A stretch of 64,000 nucleotides of DNA from UBA2199 sp964628035 (GTDB lineage Bacteria; Acidobacteriota; Aminicenantia; UBA2199). Every line of letters begins with the position of its first letter. Positions within the stretch are counted from its first letter, which is position 1. Shown here piece after piece: positions 8,255-17,272 of this stretch. The position numbers were made by a program, and so were the translations under genes. Under the pieces are notes generated by a model, which was given only the letters and a program-made list of their open reading frames with translations, ran no database searches and was not told the origin of the DNA. The stretch lies in contig CAZVPI010000003.1 in NCBI GenBank assembly GCA_964628035.1, positions 124,001 through 188,000 on the forward strand, read 5' to 3'.

Positions 8255-9338
8255 AGAGCACCCAGGCGCTGCAGCTGCCTTCCGACGAGACCATGCAGGG
8301 GCCGAGAGGCGCGTCGGGGCGGCAGGCCTTGTTGAACAGCGGGCATTGGGGCGGGTCGATCAGGCCGCGCAGCACCTCGCCGCAGCGGCAGCCCCGGCGC
8401 GGCGGCGCCTCCTCGATCTCGATGCGGAACCGCTGGCGGGCGTCGAGGCCGGAGAATTCGGGCCGAAGCTCAAGCCCGCTCGCCGGGATCGTCCCCAGGC
8501 CGCGCCACTCGGCGTCGGCCGCTGCAAAGACCTCGTCCATGACCGCCCGCGATTTGCCGTTGCCATCGTCGCGCACCACCGCCGGGTAGTTGTTGACGAT
8601 GCGCTTCGCCCCCTGCCCGATCATGTCCAGCAGCAGGAGCAGCGAGGCGACGATCTCCTCCGGGCCGAAGCCGGCGACCACTCCGGGGAGGCCGCGCTCG
8701 GCCAGGAAGCCGTAGGCAGGCAGGCCGATGATCGCCGAAACGTGCCCCGGCAGCAGGAATCCCGACAGGCCGGCGTCCCCCCGGGCCGGTTCCGCGGTCA
8801 GGGCCTGCAGGGCCGGCGGCACCAAGCGCAGGGCGGTGAGCAGGGAAAAATTGGCGATCCCCTTCTCGCGGGCCTTGAGGGCGGCGGCGGCGATGGCCGG
8901 CGCCGTGGTCTCGAAGCCCACGGCCAGGAAGACCGTCTCCCGGCCGCCGGCCGCGGCGATGGCCAGGGCGTCGAGCGGCGAATATACGGCGCGGATGTCG
9001 GCGCCTGCGGCCCGCTCGCGGTCGAGCGAGGTGCGGCTTCCCGGAACGCGCAGCATGTCGCCGAAGCTGGCGACGGTCACTCCCTGCCGCGCCAGGGCCG
9101 CCGCCTCGTCGATGAAGCGGTCGGGGGTGACGCAGACCGGGCAGCCGGGGCCCGAGACCAGCTTCGCTCCCGGAGGCAGCAGCCGCTGGATGCCGGCGCG
9201 GCGGATGGCCACGGTGTGGGTGCCGCAGACCTCCATGATGCGGGTCCCCGGCCGGGCGGGGAAGGCCCGCAGCTTCTCGGCGAGGCGGGCGACCTTCTCC
9301 TTCCTAGGCAAGGGGGCCCATCTCCGCGAACAGCGCAA
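8247..9338 (-). CDS. hypD: Hydrogenase Fe-cofactor assembly protein HypD
   Basis: HypD is the [4Fe-4S] scaffold on which the Fe(CN)2CO group of [NiFe] hydrogenases is built together with HypC. In 363 residues it carries MEVCGTHT (Cys38, His41), GPGCPVCVTP (Cys66, Cys69), the GFETTAP segment and the C-terminal cysteine-rich cluster (CRCGE, then CPLFNKAC, GPC and GSCSAW). Its first 35 bases overlap hypC in another frame. An in-frame TTG next to the hypC stop is an alternative start that would remove about nine residues. The order hypF-C-D-E-A with overlaps indicates one transcript. Confidence 0.97.
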   Translation of the reverse strand: MRCSRRWAPLPRKEKVARLAEKLRAFPARPGTRIMEVCGTHTVAIRRAGIQRLLPPGAKLVSGPGCPVCVTPDRFIDEAAALARQGVTVASFGDMLRVPGSRTSLDRERAAGADIRAVYSPLDALAIAAAGGRETVFLAVGFETTAPAIAAAALKAREKGIANFSLLTALRLVPPALQALTAEPARGDAGLSGFLLPGHVSAIIGLPAYGFLAERGLPGVVAGFGPEEIVASLLLLLDMIGQGAKRIVNNYPAVVRDDGNGKSRAVMDEVFAAADAEWRGLGTIPASGLELRPEFSGLDARQRFRIEIEEAPPRRGCRCGEVLRGLIDPPQCPLFNKACRPDAPLGPCMVSSEGSCSAWVLYE

Positions 9339-9522
9339 GCGTCTCGCGCGCCTGCTTCTTCGTCAGCTTCGCTATGGCGAAGCCGGCGTGGACGACCACC
9401 CAGTCGCCCAGCTTCACCTTGTCCAGCAGCATCAGGCCGGCCTCGCGGCGCAGTCCGGCGCTCTCGACCACGCCCATGTCGCCGTTGATCTCGACCACTT
9501 GCATCGGCACGGCCAGGCACAT
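9304..9522 (-). CDS. hypC: Hydrogenase assembly chaperone HypC
   Basis: A 72-residue HypC/HybG family chaperone. The N-terminal Met-Cys of MCLAVPMQVV provides the cysteine that binds the iron precursor after Met removal. GDWVVVHAGFAIAKL is the second family block. It shuttles the Fe(CN)2CO unit from HypD to the hydrogenase large subunit. It begins one base after the hypF stop and its end overlaps hypD. Confidence 0.96.
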   Translation of the reverse strand: MCLAVPMQVVEINGDMGVVESAGLRREAGLMLLDKVKLGDWVVVHAGFAIAKLTKKQARETLALFAEMGPLA

Positions 9523-9523
9523 G

Positions 9524-11818
9524 TCATTTCTCCTTGCCGGCCTGGGCGGCGGCCAGCGCCGCCTGCCCGAGGGAGACGCCGCCGTCGTTGGGAGGCACCT
9601 GCCTGTGGCGCAGCACGCGGAAGCCGCTCTTGGCCAGCCGTTCCCGAACCAGCTTCAGCAGCAGTATATTCTGGAAGACGCCGCCGCTCAAGGCCACGGT
9701 CGTTGTGTTCGCCTCTCGGACCAGGGCCAGCGCCGAATCGCGCAGGGCGTCGGCCAGGGCCTGGTGGAAGCGCAGGGCCTTGCCGCTCCGGTGGCCGCGG
9801 TCGGCCAGCAGGGCCCGGACGGCCGGGAGCATGTCGAGCACGAGCAGGCCGTTCTCCTCCCCCAGAAGGAAGGGATACGCCTGCCCGGACGGCCGGGCGC
9901 GCTCGGCCTCGGCCTGCAGCAGCGAGGGCAGCTCGCCCTCGTAGGAGTTGAACTCTCCCAGGCCCAGGAGCGAGGCCACGCCGTCGAACAGCCTCCCGCA
10001 GCTGCTGGTCATGACGCCGCCGCGGCGTTCGCTGATGCTTTCCAGCACCTGCCCCCCCTTGCGGCCGAAGCGGGCGGCCAGGCGCTTGGCCCCGCGCAGG
10101 TCGCCAAGGGCGGCCCGCAGCGAGAGTGCGGTGCGCCACGGCTCGCGTGCCGCCGCGTCGCCGCCGGGGAGGAACAGGGGGCGCAGGTGGCCGGCGCGGC
10201 GCATGCCCGACAGGCCGCCGAGGAAGAACTCGCCGCCCCATACCGTGCCGTCGTCGCCGTAGCCGGTGCCGTCGAGGGCGATGCCGATCGCCGGGCCGGC
10301 TTCGCCGTTCTCGGCCAGCACCGAGGCCACGTGCGCCTGGTGGTGCTGCACTTCGACGATCCTCGCCCCGGGGAATTCCCCGGCCAGCAGGCGGTTGGGG
10401 TAGGCGGGGTGCTTGTCGACCACGACGAGGTCAGGGTGAAGGGAAAAAAGCTTCATGAAGTGAAGGGCGGCTCTCTTCTCGGCGGCCAGCGCCGGGTTGG
10501 ACTCGGTGTCGCCGATGTGCGGGCCGACGAAGGCGCGGCCGCCTTGGGCCAGGCAGAAGGTGGTCTTGAGCATGCCGCCCAGGGCCAGCACCGTCTTGCC
10601 GGAGGCGGTGGGCAGGGCGATGGGCAGCGGCACGTAGCCGCGGCTGCGGCGGATGAAACAGGGCTCCTTGCCGATGAGCATCACGACCGAGTCGTCGGCG
10701 AAGGAGAGGATCGGCCGGTCGTGGGTGAGCAGGGCGTCGCAGAGCCTGGGCAGCTCGGGTGCCGCGTCGTCGAAAAGGATCGGCTCGTCGGCGATGTTGG
10801 CGCTGGTCATGACCAGCGGCTCGTCCATCCCCGCGATCAGCAGCTCGTGCAGGGGCGAGTAGGGGAGCATGAAGCCGATGCGGTTCTGCCCGGGCGCCGA
10901 GAGGCGGACCAGCCGGTCGCCCGGCCTGGCCCGCAGCAGCACGATGGGCGCCTCAGGGCTGCGCAGCAGTTTTCTTTCATCCGCCGAGAGCCGGCAGTGC
11001 CGTTGGACCATCGGCAGGGTCGCCATCAGGGCGAAGGGCTTGCGCTCGCGCCCCTTGAAGCGGCGCAGCCGCTCCAGCGCCTTCGGGTCGTTGGCCCGGC
11101 CGGCCAGGTGAAAGCCGCCGATCCCCTTGACCGCCACGATCCTTCCCTCCTTCAGAAGCGTGATCGCCTGGCGCAGGGGATCGCCGCTTTGCGCCTTTCC
11201 CCGGATGATCAGCTGCAGGCGCGGCCCGCAGTCCGGGCACGACACCGGCTGGGCGTGGTAGCGCCGGTCGCCGGGATCCTCGTACTCGCCGCGGCACTCG
11301 TGGCACATGGCGAACTTCTTCATCGTGGTCCTGGGCCGGTCGTAGGGCAGCCCCTCGATGATGGTGAAGCGCGGCCCGCAGTCGGTGCAGTTGGTGAAGG
11401 GGTAGCGATAGCGCCTGTCCCCGGGATCTTCCACCTCCTTGCGGCAAGAGGCGCAGAGGGCGATGTCGGGCGAGACCATGACGTCCTTTTTCCCCTTGCC
11501 CTTGCTTTCCAGAATGTCGAATTTCGTCTCCTTTTTCTCCTTGATCCGCTCCCACTCCAGGCTCGCGATATGGCTCAGCGGCGGCGCGTCGTGCAGCAGA
11601 TGGCGCAGGAACTCCTTCAACCGTCCGCCCTGCACTTCGAGCACGACCTCGGCGCCGCGATTCCGGACGGTTCCCGTCAGCCCGAACCTCCCCGCCGCCC
11701 GGTGCAGGAAGGGTCTGAACCCCACTCCCTGGACCACGCCGGAAATCCGCAGTCGCAGGCGTCCCCGCCGGGGAAGATCGGACAGGCGCAATTCCAGGTA
11801 TCGTTTCGGGGCTTTCAT
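9524..11818 (-). CDS. hypF: Carbamoyltransferase HypF
   Basis: First gene of the hypFCDEA operon, 764 residues, making the carbamoyl-adenylate used for cyanide ligand synthesis. Domain order: acylphosphatase-like (about 18-105, RISGVVQGVGFRPFLHR); two zinc fingers with paired CxxC motifs (CASCRKE, CTDCGPRF, CHECRGEY, CPDCGPRL, about 122-200); a YrdC-like domain (about 215-400, KGIGGFHLAGRA); and a Kae1-like domain from about 420 to the end (HHQAHVASVLAE, ALDGTGYGDDGTVWGGEF). It is full length and shows no lesion. Its promoter is just upstream, and the leader is too short for a ribosome binding site. Confidence 0.97.
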   Translation of the reverse strand: MKAPKRYLELRLSDLPRRGRLRLRISGVVQGVGFRPFLHRAAGRFGLTGTVRNRGAEVVLEVQGGRLKEFLRHLLHDAPPLSHIASLEWERIKEKKETKFDILESKGKGKKDVMVSPDIALCASCRKEVEDPGDRRYRYPFTNCTDCGPRFTIIEGLPYDRPRTTMKKFAMCHECRGEYEDPGDRRYHAQPVSCPDCGPRLQLIIRGKAQSGDPLRQAITLLKEGRIVAVKGIGGFHLAGRANDPKALERLRRFKGRERKPFALMATLPMVQRHCRLSADERKLLRSPEAPIVLLRARPGDRLVRLSAPGQNRIGFMLPYSPLHELLIAGMDEPLVMTSANIADEPILFDDAAPELPRLCDALLTHDRPILSFADDSVVMLIGKEPCFIRRSRGYVPLPIALPTASGKTVLALGGMLKTTFCLAQGGRAFVGPHIGDTESNPALAAEKRAALHFMKLFSLHPDLVVVDKHPAYPNRLLAGEFPGARIVEVQHHQAHVASVLAENGEAGPAIGIALDGTGYGDDGTVWGGEFFLGGLSGMRRAGHLRPLFLPGGDAAAREPWRTALSLRAALGDLRGAKRLAARFGRKGGQVLESISERRGGVMTSSCGRLFDGVASLLGLGEFNSYEGELPSLLQAEAERARPSGQAYPFLLGEENGLLVLDMLPAVRALLADRGHRSGKALRFHQALADALRDSALALVREANTTTVALSGGVFQNILLLKLVRERLAKSGFRVLRHRQVPPNDGGVSLGQAALAAAQAGKEK

Positions 11819-11835
11819 GTGCTACCGGATCGGTC

Positions 11836-11863
11836 ATTATACCCCAGACCAGGGAAAAGGCAA
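11836..11863 (-). promoter_or_regulatory. Promoter of the hypFCDEA operon
   Basis: Minus strand: TTGCCT (11858-11863), 16 bases, then a perfect TATAAT (11836-11841). The start point would be near 11829, about ten bases before the hypF ATG. The -35 box lies in a stretch resembling the TTTTGCC heptamer unit seen elsewhere. Confidence 0.6.
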
Positions 11864-12213
11864 AAAGAAGTGTCCGTTTCCGCAAGAAACTCGGCGAACT
11901 ATTCGTGGTAGTGTTAGTGTTAGGAAAGCCAGGGAACGGAACATTTCCGATCTTTCAGTGCTCGTGATAGGGGTAGTGGTAGCCGCTGCAAAAAAGGAAC
12001 TTGTCTGGTGCGTCCTGAGTGATGAGAAACAGCCATGATGATGGTTGCGCTTGAAAAAATTCTAGAGAACAATCTAGGAAGGGCCTTTGGCTTTTGCCTT
12101 AGAAAGCCGTCCTGAATTTCCTCTCTTTCTCATCACGCCTCACGCTTCACGCATCACGATACGCATTCCAAGTCATGACAGGTCGGCCATGTGCTGCGTC
12201 TCGTCACCCGTCA
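11852..12213. repeat. Intergenic repeat region between hypF and rluD
   Basis: This 392-base gap has no plausible gene. It holds a 6-base-period stretch (TAGTGT units at 11909-11920, GTGGTA-like units at 11964-11984) and the core GATGAGAAACAGCCAT near 12021. Four 7-base units ending in CACG (CATCACG, CCTCACG, CTTCACG, CATCACG) follow at 12131-12158. A last pair, CTCGTCA and CCCGTCA (12200-12213), ends on the rluD stop codon. The GTGATGAGAAA segment is the reverse complement of the start of the 12131 array, giving an inverted pair about 100 bases apart. Confidence 0.85.
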
Positions 12214-13143
12214 CTTGGCACGGAGTCCGGCTTTGATCTTCTCGATCATGTACTGCCGGATGTCCCGGGGCAGCGGCGAGGTGACCTGAACGTGTTCTCC
12301 GCTGAAGGGGTGCTCGAACTCGATACGCAGGGCGTGCAGGGCCAGGCGCGGAAAGTCCTTGCCCCGGCTCTTGTTGTAGAGGACGTCGCCCAGCACCGGG
12401 CAGCCGAAGTGGGCCAGGTGGACGCGCAGCTGGTGGGTGCGGCCGGTGCGGGGCATGAGCTTCACGAAACTGAACCCCGCGAACTCGCGGATCAGGGAGA
12501 ATTCGGTCACCGCCTCGCGCCTGTCCTCGCGCTCCTCCCCGACGACCTCGAAGCGGGCGCGGTTCCTCAGGCTGCGCGCCAGCGGCCGGTCGATGGTGCC
12601 GTTGCGGAAGCGCGGCGAGCCCGTGACCAGGGCCAGGTAGGTCTTGCGCATCTCGCGCTTCTGGAAGAGCTCCTGCATGCGGCGCACCGCCTCCTCGCTC
12701 TTGGCCAGGATCAGCACCCCCGAGGTGTCCTTGTCCAGGCGGTGGACGATCCCCGGCCGCTCCGGGTCGGCCAGGGTGCCGACCTGCGGGTACTCGTGGC
12801 GGAAGATGTCGAGCACGGTCTCGCGTTTTTCCCCGGCGCCGGGGTGGACGGCCAGGCCGGCCGGCTTGTCGATGACCAGCAGCCATTCGTCCTCGTACAG
12901 CTTTTTCAGGGGCTGCGAAGGGAGGTAGGCCGGCTCGCTCTCCGTCTCCGTCTCTACTTCGACAAGGTCGCCGGCCTTGACTTCGCGGCTCTTTTTCGTT
13001 TCCAGCGCGCCGTTGACCGAAACATGACCGGCGCGGATCAGTTTTTCGACGCGGCTGCGCGACAGGTCCTGGAGAAAGGCGGCCAGGAAGTGGTCGAGCC
13101 GCTCCCAGTATTCACCGGCCCGCAGCGCGGTCTTCCCGCTCAC
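12211..13143 (-). CDS. rluD: RluA-family 23S rRNA pseudouridine synthase (RluD-like)
   Basis: A 310-residue enzyme that isomerises uridines in 23S rRNA. It has an N-terminal S4 RNA-binding domain (about 16-65, SRSRVEKLIRAGHVSVNG) followed by the catalytic domain. That domain contains the signature GIVHRLDKDTSGVLILA with the catalytic aspartate, and RTHQLRVHLAHFGCPVLGD near the end. It is the last gene of an ileS-lspA-lgt-rluD transcript and overlaps lgt by 32 bases. Its stop codon lies within the last unit of an intergenic heptamer array. RluD is the best guess from domain layout; RluC/RluA specificity cannot be excluded. Confidence 0.9.
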   Translation of the reverse strand: MSGKTALRAGEYWERLDHFLAAFLQDLSRSRVEKLIRAGHVSVNGALETKKSREVKAGDLVEVETETESEPAYLPSQPLKKLYEDEWLLVIDKPAGLAVHPGAGEKRETVLDIFRHEYPQVGTLADPERPGIVHRLDKDTSGVLILAKSEEAVRRMQELFQKREMRKTYLALVTGSPRFRNGTIDRPLARSLRNRARFEVVGEEREDRREAVTEFSLIREFAGFSFVKLMPRTGRTHQLRVHLAHFGCPVLGDVLYNKSRGKDFPRLALHALRIEFEHPFSGEHVQVTSPLPRDIRQYMIEKIKAGLRAK

Positions 13144-13933
13144 CTTTCCTCTTGAAGCCCCGCAGCAGCAGCAGGGCGGTGGCGAGGCCGATCAGCGACA
13201 CCAGCTGCGGCAGCGACAGGCTGGTCCAGGGGCGGTCCATGCCGCCGATGACGTAGCCGCGGTCGGGGTCGCCGCGAAAGAACTCGAGCGCGAAACGGAT
13301 GAGCGAATAATTGAGGATGTAGACGGCGATGACCTGGCCGCGGAAGCGCCGCTTGCCGTACAGGACGATCAGGAACAGGAAGTTGGCCAGGTTCAGGAAG
13401 GCCTCCATCAGCTGCGTGGGATAGACCGGGATGTAGAGCGGCACGCCGGTGAGCGCGTTGGCCTTGAGGTCGGTGAAGGTGACCGCCAGCGGGAAGTGGG
13501 CGGCCTCGCGGCCCCAGCAGCAGCCGGCGGCGAAGCAACCCAGGCGGCCGAAGAAATGGCCGAGGGCCAGGCCCGGCGCGGCGATGTCGCCCAGCTGGCG
13601 GTAGCTGAGGCGGTGGCGGCGGATGAACCAGACGGCGAACACGGCGCCGAAGATCAGGCCGCCGTGGAAACTGCCGCCCGAGGTCAGCAGGTACTTGATC
13701 TCGCCGGGAAACTTGCGGTAGTAGCCGAGGTTGCTGGCCAGCAGCCAGAGTTTGGCCCCCAGCAGGCTGAGCAGCATGACCCAGAAGATGAAGTCGGTGA
13801 CCACCCCCAGCTCGAGCCCCTCGCGCCTGGCCAGCCACAGGCAGAGCAGCGCGCCCAGCAGGACGCCGAGGGCGAACAGGAAGCCGTAGCTGGCGATGGT
13901 CAGCGGCCCGATCTGGATCAGGATGGGGTGCAT
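13112..13933 (-). CDS. lgt: Prolipoprotein diacylglyceryl transferase
   Basis: An inner-membrane enzyme that transfers diacylglycerol from phosphatidylglycerol to the lipobox cysteine of prolipoproteins. The 273-residue protein has about seven membrane helices, the GGSFHGGLIFG loop, and the Lgt signature region GRLGCFAAGCCWGREA, which follows AAPGLALGHFFGRLG. YPTQLMEAFLNL precedes the last helices. It overlaps lspA, the next enzyme in the same pathway, by 16 bases, so both maturation steps are co-expressed. Confidence 0.96.
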   Translation of the reverse strand: MHPILIQIGPLTIASYGFLFALGVLLGALLCLWLARREGLELGVVTDFIFWVMLLSLLGAKLWLLASNLGYYRKFPGEIKYLLTSGGSFHGGLIFGAVFAVWFIRRHRLSYRQLGDIAAPGLALGHFFGRLGCFAAGCCWGREAAHFPLAVTFTDLKANALTGVPLYIPVYPTQLMEAFLNLANFLFLIVLYGKRRFRGQVIAVYILNYSLIRFALEFFRGDPDRGYVIGGMDRPWTSLSLPQLVSLIGLATALLLLRGFKRKGEREDRAAGR

Positions 13934-14409
13934 GGTTTCCTCCGGAACAGGGTAAGAGCCAGCAGCAGCACGCCGATGGTGATGCCGCTGTCGGCGACGT
14001 TGAAGGTCGGCCAGTGCCAGGAGCGGACGAACACGTCGAGGAAGTCGACCACGTAGCCGAGGCGCAGGCGGTCGATGAGGTTGCCCAGGGCCCCGCCCAG
14101 GATGAGGGCGTAGGCCAGCCGCTCGAGATGCTCGTGGCGGCCGGCGCGCAGGAAAAAGTAGAGGACGACCCCCAGCGCCACGGCGGCCAGCGCCGTGATG
14201 GCCCTGGGCACCCAGCCGCCGTCGTGGCCGGAGAGGAAGCCCCAGACCGCGCCCGAGTTGCGCACGTGCCAGAGGCGGAGGAAGCCGGGGATCACCTCGC
14301 GCGTGCCGCCCAGGGGGACGGCGGCGGCGACCAGCAGCTTGCTGGCCTGGTCGGCGAGGATCAGGGCCAGCATGAGGAACAGGTGGGGGACCTTCTCCTT
14401 CCAGGGCAC
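13918..14409 (-). CDS. lspA: Lipoprotein signal peptidase (signal peptidase II)
   Basis: A 163-residue aspartic protease of the inner membrane that removes the signal peptide of diacylglyceryl-modified prolipoproteins. It has four hydrophobic helices. Conserved blocks are ILADQASKLLV, RNSGAVWGFLSG, and the two catalytic aspartate regions GALGNLIDRLRLGYVVDF and FNVADSGITIG. It starts four bases after the ileS stop. The ileS-lspA pairing is a widespread bacterial arrangement. Confidence 0.96.
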   Translation of the reverse strand: MPWKEKVPHLFLMLALILADQASKLLVAAAVPLGGTREVIPGFLRLWHVRNSGAVWGFLSGHDGGWVPRAITALAAVALGVVLYFFLRAGRHEHLERLAYALILGGALGNLIDRLRLGYVVDFLDVFVRSWHWPTFNVADSGITIGVLLLALTLFRRKPCTPS

Positions 14410-14413
14410 GGGC

Positions 14414-17173
14414 TCACTCCCTGACCGCAGCGGCGCAGCGCGGGCACAGCTCGGGGTGCGGTCCCGCGGCGGGCGCGGAGACCCAGTTCCAGCAGCGCGG
14501 GCACTTGCGCCCCCCGGCCTTGCGCACGGTGATCGCTTCCTCGTCCCCGGCGCGGGCGCTCAGGCCGGAGACGACCAGCAGGGTCTGGAACAGCCCGCTC
14601 TCGGCGGCCAGGAGCTCCGCGTCCTCGCCGGCGGGAAGCACGGCGTCGATGTCGGCCTCGAGCGAGTCGCCGATGCGCTTCTCGGAGCGCGCCGCCTCGA
14701 TCTCCTTCAGCAGGCGGTCGCGCAGGGCCATGATCCGCTCCCAGCGGCCGGCATCGACGCCGGCGCGCAGGCCTTCGTCGACCTGCGGGAAGCGCTCCTG
14801 GTGGATGAAGGGCGCCTTGCCGGGCCAGGCGGGCAGGAAGCCCCAAGCCTCCTCGGCGGTGAAGGAAAGGACGGGCGCCAGCAGCAGCAGCGTCTCGCGC
14901 AGCAGGATGAACACCGCCCCCTGGCAGGCGCGGCGGCGGGGATCGCCGGGGCGGTTGCAGTACAGGTTGTCTTTCTGAACGTTCAGGTAAAAGGCGCTGA
15001 GATCGATGGTGAAGAAATTGAACAGGGTGTGGAAGACGGCATGGTACTCGAAGTCCCGGTAGGCCTGCAGCACCCGTGCCTTGACCTCCTGCAGCCGGCT
15101 CAAGATGTAGCGGTCGATCTCGGAGTAGGAAGCGGCGGCGACGGCGTCGCGCGCGGGATCGAAATCGGCCAGCACCCCGAGCATGAAACGCCAGGTATTG
15201 CGGATCTTGCGGTAGCTCTCGCCCAGGCGCTGCAGCATCTCCTGCCCCAGGCGCACGTCCTCCCGGTAGTCGACCATGGCCGACCACAGGCGCAGGATCT
15301 CGGCGCCGCTGCCCTGGATGATGTCCTGGGGCGCGATGGCGTTGCCCAGCGACTTGTGCATGGTGCGCCCCTCGGCGTCGAGCACCCAGCCGTGGGTGAT
15401 GACGGCGCGGTACGGCGAGGCGCCGAGGGCGCTGAGTCCCACCAGCAGCGAGGAGTGGAACCAGCCGCGGTACTGGTCGCCCCCCTCCAGGTACAGGTCG
15501 GCCGGCCAGCGGTGGCCGGGGCGCTGGCGCAGGATGCCGTGCGACGAGCCCGACTCGAACCAGACGTCGAGGATGTCGCGCCCCTTGTCGAACTCGCGGC
15601 CGCCGCACGCCGGGCAGGCGGCGCCGGCGGGCAGGAAGTCGGCGGCCTCGCGGCTGTACCAGGCGTTGGAGCCCTCGGCGGCGAAAAGGCTTTCCACCTT
15701 CTCCACCACGGCCGGGTCGAGGAGCGGCTCCTCGCAGCGGCGGCAGTAGAAGGCGGGCAGGGGGACGCCCCAGTCGCGCTGGCGCGAGACGCACCAGTCG
15801 GGGCGGTTGGCGATCATGCTGGAGATGCGCTCCTCCCCCCAGGCGGGCAGCCAGGCCGCGCCGCCGATGGCCGCCAGCGCCTTGGCGCGAAGCCCGGCCT
15901 GGTCCATGGCGATGAACCACTGGGCGGTGGCGCGATAGATGACCGGCTTCTTGCAACGCCAGCAATGGGGGTAGGAATGGGAGATGGAGCCGACGTGCAG
16001 CAGGCTGCCGCTGGCCTTCAGGTCGGCCACGATGCGCTCGTTGGCCGCGAACACCTGCAGGCCGGCGTAGGCGCCGGCGGTCTCGTCGAAGCGGCCGTCG
16101 GGCCCTACCGGCGAGTAGACGTCGAGGCCGTGGGCCACGCCGGCGTGGTAATCCTCCTCGCCGTGGCCCGGCGCCGTGTGCACGCAGCCGGTCCCCTGGT
16201 CGAGCAGGACGTAGTCGGTGTTGATCAGCAGCGAGTCGCGGTCGAACAGGGGATGGCGGGCCTTGAACCCGGCCAGCTCGCTGCCCTTGAATACCTTGAG
16301 CTTGCGGAAGGCGTCGCCGTTGAGGGCGGCGATGGCCGGCAGCAGGGGCTCGGCGGCGATGTACAGCTCGCCGTTCATCTCGAACACGGCATAGTCAAAG
16401 TCGGCGTGAACGGCGATGGCCAGGTTGGCCGGCAGGGTCCAGGGTGTTGTGGTCCAGATCAGCACCGAGACCCGCCGGCCTTGGAATTCCTTCAGGAACG
16501 GCGGCAGCTCGCGCAGGGGGAACGTGACGGTGACCGATGGCGAGGCGTGGTCGTGATACTCGACCTCGGCCTCGGCCAGGGCCGTGCGGCAGTGCAGGCA
16601 CCAGTAGACCGGCCGCTTCTTGCGGTAGACGCTGCCCTGGCGCACGAAGGAGTTGAAGAAGCGGATGACCGTGGCCTCGTACTCGCGGTCGAGGGTGGTG
16701 TAGGGGTGCTCCCAGTCGCCGAAGACGCCCAGGCGCTTGAAGTCGGCGCGCTGCAGCTCGAGGAACTTCTCGGCGTAGAGCCGGCACTCCTCGCGGACCT
16801 GGAGCTGGGTCATGGTTTTCTTGCGCGCCCCCAGCATCTGGTCGACCTTGTGCTCGATGGGCAGGCCGTGGCAGTCCCAGCCCGGGACGTAGGGCGCGTA
16901 ATGTCCCGCCATGGCGCGGCTCTTGACCACGAAGTCCTTGAGGATCTTGTTCATGGCCGTGCCCAGGTGGATGTTGCCGTTGGCGTAGGGCGGGCCGTCG
17001 TGCAGAATGAAGGGCTCGCAGCCGGCGCGGCTCTCCAGGATGCGCTCGTAGATGCCGGCCTCCTGCCATTTCTTCAGGATCTCGGGCTCCCTTTGGCTGA
17101 GCTGGGCTTTCATGGGGAAGTCCGTGCGCGGCAGGTTAAGCGTGTCCTTCCATTCCTTTTTCTTTTCCGCCAT
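14414..17173 (-). CDS. ileS: Isoleucyl-tRNA synthetase
   Basis: A class I aminoacyl-tRNA synthetase of 919 residues charging tRNA-Ile. It shows the HIGH motif as PPYANGNIHLGTAMNK, the editing domain (VLIWTTTPWTLPANLAIAV and GTGCVHTAPGHGEEDY), the KMSKS loop as the TMHKSLGN variant common in this family, and a C-terminal zinc finger with two CPRC motifs (CPRCWNWV, CPRCAAAV). I chose ATG 17173 (MAEKKKEWKDTLNLP), the usual family start. An in-frame TTG at 17230 would add 19 unconserved residues that overlap the promoter. Confidence 0.97.
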   Translation of the reverse strand: MAEKKKEWKDTLNLPRTDFPMKAQLSQREPEILKKWQEAGIYERILESRAGCEPFILHDGPPYANGNIHLGTAMNKILKDFVVKSRAMAGHYAPYVPGWDCHGLPIEHKVDQMLGARKKTMTQLQVREECRLYAEKFLELQRADFKRLGVFGDWEHPYTTLDREYEATVIRFFNSFVRQGSVYRKKRPVYWCLHCRTALAEAEVEYHDHASPSVTVTFPLRELPPFLKEFQGRRVSVLIWTTTPWTLPANLAIAVHADFDYAVFEMNGELYIAAEPLLPAIAALNGDAFRKLKVFKGSELAGFKARHPLFDRDSLLINTDYVLLDQGTGCVHTAPGHGEEDYHAGVAHGLDVYSPVGPDGRFDETAGAYAGLQVFAANERIVADLKASGSLLHVGSISHSYPHCWRCKKPVIYRATAQWFIAMDQAGLRAKALAAIGGAAWLPAWGEERISSMIANRPDWCVSRQRDWGVPLPAFYCRRCEEPLLDPAVVEKVESLFAAEGSNAWYSREAADFLPAGAACPACGGREFDKGRDILDVWFESGSSHGILRQRPGHRWPADLYLEGGDQYRGWFHSSLLVGLSALGASPYRAVITHGWVLDAEGRTMHKSLGNAIAPQDIIQGSGAEILRLWSAMVDYREDVRLGQEMLQRLGESYRKIRNTWRFMLGVLADFDPARDAVAAASYSEIDRYILSRLQEVKARVLQAYRDFEYHAVFHTLFNFFTIDLSAFYLNVQKDNLYCNRPGDPRRRACQGAVFILLRETLLLLAPVLSFTAEEAWGFLPAWPGKAPFIHQERFPQVDEGLRAGVDAGRWERIMALRDRLLKEIEAARSEKRIGDSLEADIDAVLPAGEDAELLAAESGLFQTLLVVSGLSARAGDEEAITVRKAGGRKCPRCWNWVSAPAAGPHPELCPRCAAAVRE

Positions 17174-17206
17174 GGTTTCGGGCTCCGGGATTGGGGTGAC
17201 GGCGCT

Positions 17207-17235
17207 ATTGTCGCCTATTTCGGGCTCCAAGTCAA
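17207..17235 (-). promoter_or_regulatory. Promoter of the ileS-lspA-lgt-rluD operon
   Basis: Minus strand: TTGACT (17230-17235), 17 bases, then GACAAT (17207-17212). Transcription would begin near 17200 and give a leader of about 27 bases containing GGAG nine bases before the ileS ATG. No T-box-like leader is present. Confidence 0.55.
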
Positions 17236-17272
17236 TGGAATCGGCCGGCGGAAGAGCGCAATGCGAGCTGTC

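Noticed and set aside
12131..12164. Possible CRISPR array
   Set aside because: Units are 7 bases with no spacers, no repeats of 23-50 bases and no cas genes anywhere in the window.
15330..15370. Damaged KMSKS motif in IleS (TMHKS)
   Set aside because: The MHKSLGN form is a common natural variant in bacterial IleS, so not a lesion.
14361..15965. Arg/Pro/Gly-rich 534-residue frame inside ileS, same strand
   Set aside because: A frame-shifted shadow of the well-conserved ileS; its composition is that of an out-of-frame GC-rich gene.
17174..17230. Longer IleS starting at TTG 17230
   Set aside because: The additional codons overlap the promoter and are not part of the synthetase fold; ATG 17173 gives the usual start.
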